Source of the DNA: CAWDLX01 sp046728155
GTDB taxonomy: Bacteria > Actinomycetota > Actinomycetes > Mycobacteriales > Micromonosporaceae
Assembly (NCBI GenBank): GCA_046728155.1
Contig: JBKPDY010000033.1
Span: 1 to 18,575, forward strand
Direction: 5' to 3'
Length of the DNA stretch: 18,575 nt
Both the position numbers and the translations under genes were made by a program. Of the stretch, positions 7,346 to 12,941 are shown one piece after another (the first letter of the stretch is position 1; each line of letters begins with the position of its first letter). The notes below the pieces were generated by a model. It was not told the origin of the DNA and did no database searches. It saw nothing but the letters and a program-made list of their open reading frames with translations.

Positions 7346-7371
7346 TTACCCGATGGCAAACGCCCGGAAAC
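7346..7371 (-). promoter_or_regulatory. SigB/SigF-type promoter for the RecQ-like helicase gene
   Basis: On the minus strand the sequence reads GTTT (7371-7368), a 16-base spacer and GGGTAA (7351-7346). The known consensus for SigB/SigF-group sigma factors is GTTT, 14-17 bases, GGGTAT/C, so only the last base differs. The -10 hexamer ends 12 bases before the helicase ATG, giving a short leader. A second GTTT (7361-7358) lies too close to the -10 to serve. Confidence 0.55.
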
Positions 7372-7490
7372 GGCCGAAACGCCGTGGCGGCCGGCAATAT
7401 CGGGGCTATGCCACACCGCTGCCGCCGGTCTCCGCGAGACTGGACCAAGGCCGGGCGCGCGAAGGCGAGCGGGATCGAACGGAGGCAACC

Positions 7491-7754
7491 GTGAGCAAAC
7501 TCCTCTACAAACCGTTCGGCCTGGCCCTCGGTGCGCTGGCCGGAGCCGTTGGCGGATACGCATTCCGGCACATCTGGCGGGCACTGTCCGATGAGGACAC
7601 CGCTCCGAAGGCGATGGACGAGAACGGGACGTGGAGCGAGGTCCTCGCGGCAGCGGCGTTGCAGGGGCTGATCTTCGCGATCGTACGGGCGGCTGTGGAC
7701 CGGGCCGGCGCCACCGGGTTCCACCGGTTGACCGGGCGCTGGCCGGCGTCCTGA
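7491..7754 (+). CDS. DUF4235 domain-containing membrane protein
   Basis: This 87-residue protein matches the actinobacterial DUF4235 family over its whole length. It starts with KLLYKPFGL, continues through a Gly/Ala-rich membrane segment (about residues 9-24), a charged loop with SDEDTAPKAMDE, the WSEVLAAAALQG motif leading into a second hydrophobic helix, and ends with AAVDRAGATGF and RLTGRWP. The function of the family is unknown; two membrane helices are expected. The GTG at 7491 is well supported by GGAGG five bases upstream, although the frame stays open much further left. It lies divergent to the helicase gene and 68 bases before the acyl-CoA dehydrogenase-like gene. Confidence 0.9.
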   Translation: MSKLLYKPFGLALGALAGAVGGYAFRHIWRALSDEDTAPKAMDENGTWSEVLAAAALQGLIFAIVRAAVDRAGATGFHRLTGRWPAS

Positions 7755-7822
7755 TTTCGGCGGGGGCACGCCTAGACTGGGCCGCTGGTGAGCCATGATC
7801 GGAAGGAGCCGGCGGTGGCGCG

Positions 7823-8854
7823 GTGAGTGATCCTGAGAGCTTCCTCGCCCTCGCGAAGAGGTTCGCGGAGGAGCTGCTCTTTCCCGCCGCGGCACAGGTC
7901 GACAGCACCGGTGAGCTACCTCAGGCGCACCTGGACGCGCTTGCCGGCGCCGGGTTCTACGCCCTGAACGGCCCGGTGGAGATGGGTGGGTTGGGCGACG
8001 ATCCGCAGGCGCATCGGGTGGTGGAGACTCTGGCGGGCGCCTGCCTGGCGACGACATTCGTGTTGATCCAACATCGCGGAGCGGTCAGGGCCGCCGCGGC
8101 CGCCCCGGAGCGGCTGCGTGAGGAGTGGTTACGCCCGCTGTGCAGCGGCGAGCGCCGCGCCGCGGTGTCACAGGCTGGCGTGCGCCCCGGCCTGGCCGCG
8201 CTGAGCGCGCGCCGGGTTGCCGACGGCTACATCTTCGACGGCGAAGCGCCCTGGGTCACCGGATGGGGCTTCGTCGATGTCGTTCATACCGCCGCCCGCC
8301 AGGCCGACGACACAATCGTATGGGCACTCGTGGATGCACGTGTTTCCGAAACCCTGACGGTGCAACCTCTTCGGCTGGCGGCGGTGAACGCGAGCCGGAC
8401 GGTACAGGTCAGTTTCCGCCGGCACTTCGTCCCCGACGACCGGGTTACCTCGACCACGCCGTTGGCCGACTGGCCGACCAGGGATGCGGCGAGTCTTCGA
8501 ACCAACGGCTCACTCTCATTGGGCTCGGCCGGTCGTTGCCTCACGTTGCTCGAACCGCTGGAGCCGGCTCCCGCGGTGACGTTGGCGGAGGAGCTTCGCG
8601 CCTGCCGTGACCGGCTCGACGCCCCTGATCCGGACGCATTACCGCCGGCGCGGTCGGCGGCGTCGGAACTGACGCTTCGGGCCGCCGGGACGCTCGCCGT
8701 CGCCGCCGGTGCCCGCGGGATTCTCGCTGGCGAGCACCCACAGCGCCTGCTCCGGGAGGCCGCTTTCCTGCTCGTCTTCGGCTCTCGACCAGCCATCAGA
8801 CAGGAGCTGCTGCGGCTCGTCTCAAGGCCGGACGGATCGGGCGCCGGCCACTGA
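7823..8854 (+). CDS. Short acyl-CoA dehydrogenase-like flavoprotein
   Basis: The 343-residue protein has the acyl-CoA dehydrogenase order of parts. An N-terminal helical domain includes LPQAHLDALAGAGFYAL and GGLGDDPQAHRVVETLA. A middle beta domain holds the flavin-site-like segment ADGYIFDGEAPWVTGWGFVDVV, where typical members have dGyxlnGxKxWIT. A C-terminal helical part completes it. Family members usually have 370-400 residues, and here the C-terminal four-helix domain is shortened to about 100 residues. I cannot place the catalytic Glu with confidence, so it may act on an unusual substrate or lack activity. The GTG at 7823 was chosen for frame and similarity; the upstream site (GGTGG four bases away, or AAGGA further out) is poor. 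It lies in the same orientation as the DUF4235 gene. Confidence 0.8.
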   Translation: MSDPESFLALAKRFAEELLFPAAAQVDSTGELPQAHLDALAGAGFYALNGPVEMGGLGDDPQAHRVVETLAGACLATTFVLIQHRGAVRAAAAAPERLREEWLRPLCSGERRAAVSQAGVRPGLAALSARRVADGYIFDGEAPWVTGWGFVDVVHTAARQADDTIVWALVDARVSETLTVQPLRLAAVNASRTVQVSFRRHFVPDDRVTSTTPLADWPTRDAASLRTNGSLSLGSAGRCLTLLEPLEPAPAVTLAEELRACRDRLDAPDPDALPPARSAASELTLRAAGTLAVAAGARGILAGEHPQRLLREAAFLLVFGSRPAIRQELLRLVSRPDGSGAGH

Positions 8855-8855
8855 C

Positions 8856-8881
8856 GTTTGCTGGTCATCCCGGCCGGGTAC
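8856..8881 (+). promoter_or_regulatory. SigB/SigF-type promoter for the GPGG small protein gene
   Basis: GTTT (8856-8859), a 16-base spacer and GGGTAC (8876-8881) match the SigB/SigF-group consensus (GTTT, 14-17 bases, GGGTAT/C) at every defined base. The hexamer ends nine bases before the ATG at 8891, so the transcript would be nearly leaderless. The element starts directly after the stop of the acyl-CoA dehydrogenase-like gene, which makes a chance match inside coding sequence less of a concern. Confidence 0.65.
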
Positions 8882-8890
8882 CAGGGTCGC

Positions 8891-9034
8891 ATGACGTTCG
8901 TGCTGTGGCTTCTCGCGGTGATTCTCGTCGTATCGGGCATAGTCGCGCTGTTGCGGCGCCAGTTCCTGTGGGGTGTCGTCCTGATCATCGTCGGCCTACT
9001 CGTCGGACCCGGTGGCGTCAGCATCTTCACCTGA
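8891..9034 (+). CDS. GPGG-motif small membrane protein (47 residues)
   Basis: This short frame encodes 47 residues. A hydrophobic helix (about 2-20) is followed by a short basic turn LRRQ, a second hydrophobic helix (about 27-38) and a C-terminal GPGGVSIF motif shared by small actinobacterial membrane proteins of unknown role. The hairpin would place the LRRQ turn in the cytoplasm and both ends outside. The ATG at 8891 has AGGG five bases upstream, but the promoter just before it suggests the message starts only a few bases ahead of the ATG, so initiation may be leaderless. A SigB/SigF-type promoter hints at stress-related expression. It starts 36 bases after the acyl-CoA dehydrogenase-like gene. 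Confidence 0.82.
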   Translation: MTFVLWLLAVILVVSGIVALLRRQFLWGVVLIIVGLLVGPGGVSIFT

Positions 9035-9064
9035 CGGCATCGCCACTGGCGCCGCGCAGCCGGC

Positions 9065-9129
9065 CTGAGCCTCCCCCGGCTACGCGGAGCGTGGGCTGAG
9101 CCTCCCCCGCCCGGCTACGCGGAGCGTGG
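9065..9129. repeat. Two-copy direct repeat of about 31-34 bp
   Basis: Two adjacent copies (9065-9095 and 9096-9129) share CTGAGCCTCCCCC and GGCTACGCGGAGCGTGG; the second copy carries a small insertion of about three to four bases in the middle. The array lies between the GPGG small protein gene and the whiB-like gene and does not look coding. Confidence 0.75.
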
Positions 9130-9159
9130 TGGGTCGCCCTGCCGGTGGCCCACCACGCT
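9123..9159. other. 11-bp inverted repeat (hairpin)
   Basis: AGCGTGGTGGG at 9123-9133 pairs perfectly with CCCACCACGCT at 9149-9159 around a 15-base loop. It begins inside the second copy of the direct repeat. It could terminate transcription from the GPGG small protein gene, though no T-tract follows, or be a protein-binding site upstream of the whiB-like gene. Confidence 0.5.
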
Positions 9160-9218
9160 GACGTCCTGGCCGACCTGCTCGCGAGCGCCCATACGCGACG
9201 TGCCGAGAGCCGAAAGAG

Positions 9219-9247
9219 TTGACCGCACCGCGGTCCGTTCATAGAGG
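9219..9247 (+). promoter_or_regulatory. Possible promoter with operator-like palindrome before the whiB-like gene
   Basis: TTGACC (9219-9224) is a good housekeeping -35 box, followed 17 bases later by the poor -10 TAGAGG (9242-9247). Overlapping the spacer is a perfect GACCGC-ACC-GCGGTC inverted repeat (9221-9235) that could bind a regulator. The -10 overlaps the AGAGGAG ribosome binding site, which argues against this exact promoter, so only the palindrome is directly seen. Confidence 0.25.
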
Positions 9248-9256
9248 AGTCAGCTG

Positions 9257-9739
9257 ATGGCGAGAGTGATGGGGCAACTTCAGCCCATCAGTGAGGCCTG
9301 GGAGTGGCAGATGCACGGCCGCTGTCGGGACCGCGCCTCGTCCCAGTTCTTCCACCCGGACGACGATCTCGGCCGGATCAGTCGTCGGCTGCGTGAGGAG
9401 GCCGCTAAACGTCTCTGCGCCGGCTGTCCCGTACGCAAGCAATGCGCTACGCACGCCCTCAGCGTGAACGAGGAGTACGGCGTGTGGGGAGGCTTCAGCG
9501 AGAACGACCGGGCGACACTGCGCGAGCTGGGTTGGCGCGACGCCCTCGACCGGCGCCGGCTGATCGACGTCGACCGGCTGGACGAGCGCTTGGCCAGGGT
9601 CGCCCTACGCAAGAAACGGGACAAGGAGCGCCGACTGCGTGCCGAGACCGAGCGCGAGCGCTCGCGACGCAGCGGTGGCCAACGGGCACACCCGTCGGGC
9701 GCGCCACAGCGTCAGCGAGTGGTGGCCGGCGCGGCATGA
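9257..9739 (+). CDS. WhiB-family iron-sulfur transcriptional regulator (WhiB3/WhiD-like)
   Basis: The 160-residue protein has the four cluster-binding cysteines of WhiB proteins (C23, C54, C57 and C63, the last three as CxxCxxxxxC) and the GVWGG turn (75-79). The N-terminal WEWQMHGRCR, FFHPD and CPVRKQC segments are closest to my memory of WhiB3/WhiD. Such proteins hold a [4Fe-4S] cluster that senses oxygen or nitric oxide and usually bind region 4 of the principal sigma factor. A long basic, charged tail (about 95-150) extends beyond the usual end and may bind DNA. The ATG at 9257 follows AGAGGAG by seven bases. Its stop overlaps the next start as ATGA, so it is coupled to the STAS-HATPase fusion. 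Confidence 0.93.
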   Translation: MARVMGQLQPISEAWEWQMHGRCRDRASSQFFHPDDDLGRISRRLREEAAKRLCAGCPVRKQCATHALSVNEEYGVWGGFSENDRATLRELGWRDALDRRRLIDVDRLDERLARVALRKKRDKERRLRAETERERSRRSGGQRAHPSGAPQRQRVVAGAA

Positions 9740-10569
9740 CTGTGATCTCGGCGGCGCCAGGTCGAGCGCGGCGTGGTGAGATGGAATCAGGAGGGGGTAT
9801 CGCGGCGGGCGAGGCGGGTCACACGTTGATGAGCGGCCAGGCGAGCTTCGAGGTGGAGCACACACGTCCGGTCGTGATCGTGCGCCCGCACGGTGTGCTG
9901 GACGCATACACCGCGCCTGATCTTCGCGCGGTGCTCCTGGACTGCCTGGTGGAGCAGCCGACCGGGGTCGTCGTGGACACGTCCCGGCTCATGATCGCGG
10001 ACGATCTCGGTCTGACCGTGCTCGGCAGCGTCGCCCGGGAGAGCATGCACTGGCCGGGCTCGCGCTTCATCGTCGCCGGCGGTCCCAACGTCGGCGCAGC
10101 CATAACCCGGCTGGGCGTCGATCAGTTCGTGGACGTCTGTCCAGATAGGAGCGAGGCCCTAGCCGTCCTCTACGCCACGCCGACTCCACCATCGCGCCGC
10201 GACTGGATGCGCGCTGATCGCAACGCGCCCGGCTTGGCCCGCCTCGCCGTACAGGAGTTCTGCCGGGACCAGAATGTCGACACCGACGGCGACGCGGCCC
10301 AGTTGGTGGCATCAGAGCTGGTGACCAATGCCGTCGTCCACGCCGGCACCGCCCTGGAACTCACGCTGAGGTTGGTGCGGCCATTGCTTCACATCGCCGT
10401 GCGCGACGGCGGGCCGGGCCAGGCAAGGATCGCCAACATCTCGGACGAATCTGCGTCAACCGGGCGAGGCCTGCTACTTGTGGACGCACTGTCCACGGCA
10501 TGGGGGAACCTCGTCCCGAATACTGGGAAAGTGGTCTGGGCGACGGTGTCCGTGATGGCGTTGTCGTAA
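9736..10569 (+). CDS. STAS-HATPase fusion: antagonist plus anti-sigma kinase in one chain
   Basis: From the overlapping ATG the protein has 277 residues. Residues about 35-147 form a STAS domain like anti-sigma factor antagonists (RsbV/SpoIIAA). Residues about 165-275 form a GHKL ATPase domain like RsbW/SpoIIAB anti-sigma kinases, with an N-box ELVTNAVVHAG (194-204), a G1 box RDGGPG (223-228) and a G2 box GRGLLLVD (243-250). The usual STAS phosphoacceptor Ser is Asp90 here (ADDLGL instead of xDSxGL). The RsbW-type domain would be expected to bind a SigB/SigF-type sigma factor or phosphorylate an antagonist. Coupling to the WhiB gene and the STAS-sigma gene 165 bases downstream suggest one circuit. 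Later starts at 9781 or 9829 are possible. Confidence 0.85.
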   Translation: MTVISAAPGRARRGEMESGGGIAAGEAGHTLMSGQASFEVEHTRPVVIVRPHGVLDAYTAPDLRAVLLDCLVEQPTGVVVDTSRLMIADDLGLTVLGSVARESMHWPGSRFIVAGGPNVGAAITRLGVDQFVDVCPDRSEALAVLYATPTPPSRRDWMRADRNAPGLARLAVQEFCRDQNVDTDGDAAQLVASELVTNAVVHAGTALELTLRLVRPLLHIAVRDGGPGQARIANISDESASTGRGLLLVDALSTAWGNLVPNTGKVVWATVSVMALS

Positions 10570-10653
10570 CTCGTCGACAGGGCATCTAGCTGCGCAAACA
10601 CGCCGTCGGGCAGGCCGGCGGCGCGCGCGGTGTCCAGTCGAGCCCGCTGCCCT

Positions 10654-10679
10654 GTTTTGAAGTTCGGGCCGAGTGGTAG
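10654..10679 (+). promoter_or_regulatory. Weak SigB/SigF-type promoter candidate before the STAS-sigma gene
   Basis: GTTT (10654-10657) is followed after 16 bases by TGGTAG (10674-10679). The -10 differs from GGGTAT/C at the first and last base, so this is a weaker match than the two other sites of the same type. The leader to the ATG at 10735 would be about 50 bases. If real it would allow the sigma factor to drive its own gene. Confidence 0.35.
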
Positions 10680-10734
10680 AGGATCAGATCAAGACGAGCA
10701 CGTGACGAGCAGGCTACCCGGGAAGGGGTACAGC

Positions 10735-11871
10735 ATGCGGATCGACGTACGGCGACTCGGCGATGCGGATTTGGTGCTGGTCGAGGGCACCCTCGATTTG
10801 GCGACTTGGCGGCGCGTACAGGCGGTGCTGAACGCCCGGCTAGCGGAAGGCCGCTGCGAGCTCGTACTCGATCTGGACAAGGTCCGGCTCCTGGACGCGG
10901 GAACCGTCGGCATGCTTGTCGGAGTGGCCCACCGGGCCGAGGCCGCCGGTGGTGGGTTGCGAGCGGTCGGCGCCCGCGGACTGTGCCAAGACGTGCTGGA
11001 GATCGTCGGCGTGGACAAACGCCTGCAGGCCTATGTCGAGCCGGGCGAGATCATCGACCGGTTTCGTCCGGTGTCGCCAACAGAGTCGTCGTGCACAGAT
11101 GGTCATCCCCGCTGGCCTGGGAGCCGCGACATCACCGTGCATGGCCTGCTCTCGGCCGCCTCGTTGCTTCCGGAGGACTCGCCCGAACGGGCGGACCTGC
11201 GTAGTCAGGCCATCGAAGACAACCTCGGCCTCGCACAGCGACTCGCCCGCCGGTTCCGCGATCGTGGTGAGCCGATCGACGATCTGATCCAGGTCGCCAT
11301 GGTCGGTCTGGTCAACGCGGTAGATGGGTATGACCCGACGCGCGGGTGTGAGTTCGGTGGCTACGCGACGCCGACAATCGTCGGCGAGATCCGTCGATAC
11401 TTCCGCGACAAGGGTTGGCGCATCAAGGTTCCGCGACGGCTACAGGAGCTTCGCATCCAGGTCAACCGGGCCAAGATGGAACTCAGCCAGACCATGGCGG
11501 CATCGCCGACGCTGGCGGATATCGCGCGGCACCTCCAGGTCGAGCCGGAGGACGTCGCCGAGGCGGTGGAGGCGGCCCGGCTCTACAACCCGGTGTCGCT
11601 CTCGGCGCCCGCGGGCCCCGACACCGACCTGGGCATCGCCGATCCGCTGGGCGACGAGGACCCCGGGATGGAGGCTGTCGAGAACCGCGAGTCAGTCAAG
11701 CCGTTGCTCGCCGCGCTGCCAGAGCGTGAGCGTCGCATCCTCACGATGCGCTTCTTCGGTGAGATGACGCAGTCGCAGATCGCCTCGGAACTCGGAATCT
11801 CCCAGATGCACGTGTCGCGTCTGCTGGCGCAGACACTCCGGAAGCTGCGGACCCAACTCGCCGCGGCGTGA
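10735..11871 (+). CDS. STAS-sigma fusion: SigB/SigF-type sigma factor with N-terminal STAS domain
   Basis: The 378-residue protein joins a STAS domain (about 1-108) through a linker (about 109-150) to a complete SigB/SigF/SigG-group sigma factor. Region 2 is visible as NLGLAQRLARRFRDRGEPIDDLIQVAMVG parts (about 163-191) and FGGYATPTIVGEIRR (207-221). Region 3 covers about 240-290. The region 4 helix-turn-helix runs from LPERERRIL to MHVSRLLAQ (328-366). Group members normally have about 260 residues and no STAS domain. The STAS phosphoacceptor position is Ala55 (LDAGTVG). The STAS part may regulate the attached sigma factor or bind an RsbW-type kinase. The ATG at 10735 follows a GGAAGGGG site by about six bases; an upstream GTG (10702) has no site. 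Confidence 0.9.
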   Translation: MRIDVRRLGDADLVLVEGTLDLATWRRVQAVLNARLAEGRCELVLDLDKVRLLDAGTVGMLVGVAHRAEAAGGGLRAVGARGLCQDVLEIVGVDKRLQAYVEPGEIIDRFRPVSPTESSCTDGHPRWPGSRDITVHGLLSAASLLPEDSPERADLRSQAIEDNLGLAQRLARRFRDRGEPIDDLIQVAMVGLVNAVDGYDPTRGCEFGGYATPTIVGEIRRYFRDKGWRIKVPRRLQELRIQVNRAKMELSQTMAASPTLADIARHLQVEPEDVAEAVEAARLYNPVSLSAPAGPDTDLGIADPLGDEDPGMEAVENRESVKPLLAALPERERRILTMRFFGEMTQSQIASELGISQMHVSRLLAQTLRKLRTQLAAA

Positions 11872-11914
11872 GCGTTCGACGCGGGGAGCGGCAGTTCGCG
11901 CGCTTCGCCGGATG

Positions 11915-11970
11915 GCGGCTAGGCACTTCGCCCTCCAGCGGCCAGGCACTTCGGATGCCAGCGGTCAGGC
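11915..11970. repeat. Imperfect 23-bp direct repeat between convergent genes
   Basis: GCGGCTAGGCACTTCG (11915-11930) recurs as GCGGCCAGGCACTTCG (11938-11953) with a 23-base period, and a third partial copy GCGGTCAGGC begins at 11961 and runs into the stop of the STAS gene. It fills the gap between the convergent STAS-sigma and STAS genes. No clear hairpin terminator is visible there. Confidence 0.6.
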
Positions 11971-12318
11971 CGGGTCGTGCGTCGGGGCCGCGGCTCGTTC
12001 GTCCTCGACCCCGAACACCGCCTGAAGTCCGGTGATCTCCAGAAGCCGGCGCATGAAGTCGCCGATGTTCGCGAGGACCAGTTGGCAGCCGGCGGCCGTG
12101 ATCTGCCGGCGGAGGGAGATCAAGGTACTGAGCCCTTGTGAGTCGCAGAAGGTGACCCGCGAGAAATCGAGCACCAGTCGTGATGGCGGCTCGCGGAGCG
12201 TGCGGTCCACCGCAGCTTTCAGCTCGCCGGTTGTCGCCATGTCGATCTCCCCGGCGAGGGTGAGAACCGCCTCGGAGGCGGTCCGCGACTCCTCGACCGT
12301 CAGATGCGCGGCTGTCAC
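11965..12318 (-). CDS. Anti-sigma factor antagonist (stand-alone STAS domain)
   Basis: The 117-residue protein is a single STAS domain of the RsbV/SpoIIAA type with LAGEIDMAT near the start, the VTFCDSQGLSTL phosphorylation loop and the ITGLQAVFGV helix at the end. Ser60 is in the position phosphorylated by RsbW-type kinases, so this is the only STAS domain in the window with the normal regulatory residue. When unphosphorylated such proteins sequester the anti-sigma kinase and release sigma. A short Pro/His/Asp tail follows the domain. The GTG at 12318 has no ribosome binding site, but a TAGTAT -10 box lies exactly six bases upstream, so a leaderless message is likely. It lies convergent to the STAS-sigma gene. 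Confidence 0.92.
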   Translation of the reverse strand: MTAAHLTVEESRTASEAVLTLAGEIDMATTGELKAAVDRTLREPPSRLVLDFSRVTFCDSQGLSTLISLRRQITAAGCQLVLANIGDFMRRLLEITGLQAVFGVEDERAAAPTHDPA

Positions 12319-12324
12319 GTCGCA

Positions 12325-12330
12325 ATACTA
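12325..12330 (-). promoter_or_regulatory. -10 box for a leaderless STAS gene transcript
   Basis: On the minus strand TAGTAT matches the TANNNT -10 pattern, and six bases separate it from the GTG start at 12318. That spacing puts the transcription start on the G of GTG. No convincing -35 element is visible. Confidence 0.45.
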
Positions 12331-12425
12331 AGGGCTCTTGCGGTCCAAGAGATATCAGGCGATTCCTGAGTGTCGAGCGCGTCGCCCGCAGGCGGTACGG
12401 GTCGGCGGACCGCTCCGGCGGAGTC

Positions 12426-12848
12426 CTAGTGCCCGGGGGGTGCCGCGCTGATATCCGCAAGTGCCGACTCCGGGTCGCGGGCCGTGGCCAGGTCTCCCAG
12501 GGAGACGACCCCGACCAGATGACCGTCCTCACAGACCGGCAGCCGCCGCAGAGCGGCGTCCCGCATCATTTGCACCGCGTCGGCCGCCGGCTGGTCCGGG
12601 CCGATGGAGAGCGGGTCGGGCGTCGCGATCTCGCCGACCGTCGTCACCGCCGGGTCGAGATCCGCCGCGAGTGCGCGGACGACGATGTCGCGGTCGGTGA
12701 CGATGCCACGAACCTTGTCACCGTCGAGCACCAGGACATCTCCGATGTCTGACATGCGCATGTGCCGCGCCGCCTCCACAAGCGAGGCGGACTCTGCGAG
12801 TCCAATCACCGACGTCGTCATGACGTCGCGTACGAGCTGCTGGCCCAT
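12426..12848 (-). CDS. Two-CBS-domain protein
   Basis: The 140-residue protein consists of a CBS pair (Bateman module). The first domain begins with VRDVMTTSVIGLAESASLVEAA parts and includes GIVTDRDIVVRALA. The second begins near TVGEIATPDPLSIGPDQPA and includes RRLPVCEDGHLVGVVSLGDLA. CBS pairs bind adenine nucleotides such as AMP, ATP or SAM and act as energy-status sensors; stand-alone ones of this size are common in actinobacteria and are sometimes stress- or dormancy-induced. The ATG at 12848 is supported by GGAGGG six bases upstream. It lies 107 bases upstream of nothing obviously operonic: the STAS gene follows on the same strand from its own promoter-like box. A weak SigB/SigF-type promoter candidate is present upstream. 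Confidence 0.92.
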   Translation of the reverse strand: MGQQLVRDVMTTSVIGLAESASLVEAARHMRMSDIGDVLVLDGDKVRGIVTDRDIVVRALAADLDPAVTTVGEIATPDPLSIGPDQPAADAVQMMRDAALRRLPVCEDGHLVGVVSLGDLATARDPESALADISAAPPGH

Positions 12849-12890
12849 CGGTCGCCCTCCACCGCTCAGGATTCCACTGCCTACCAGGCT

Positions 12891-12915
12891 CTACCCGCCG
12901 GGGTGTCCGGCAACC
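12891..12915 (-). promoter_or_regulatory. Marginal SigB-type promoter candidate before the CBS gene
   Basis: On the minus strand GGTT (12915-12912), 15 bases and GGGTAG (12896-12891) fit the looser Streptomyces SigB pattern GNNT, 14-16 bases, GGGTAC/T except for the last base. The leader would be about 35-40 bases. The -35 match is weak in GC-rich DNA, so this may be chance. Confidence 0.25.
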
Positions 12916-12941
12916 GGGAATCGTGGATCCGGGCGATGCGA

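Noticed and set aside
7795..7830. Short leader peptide frame before the acyl-CoA dehydrogenase-like gene
   Set aside because: Eleven codons with no ribosome binding site and no attenuation-like structure.
10726..10731. GGGTAC just before the STAS-sigma ATG as a SigB-type -10
   Set aside because: No GTTT at the right distance upstream, and the GGAAGGGG run is better explained as the ribosome binding site.
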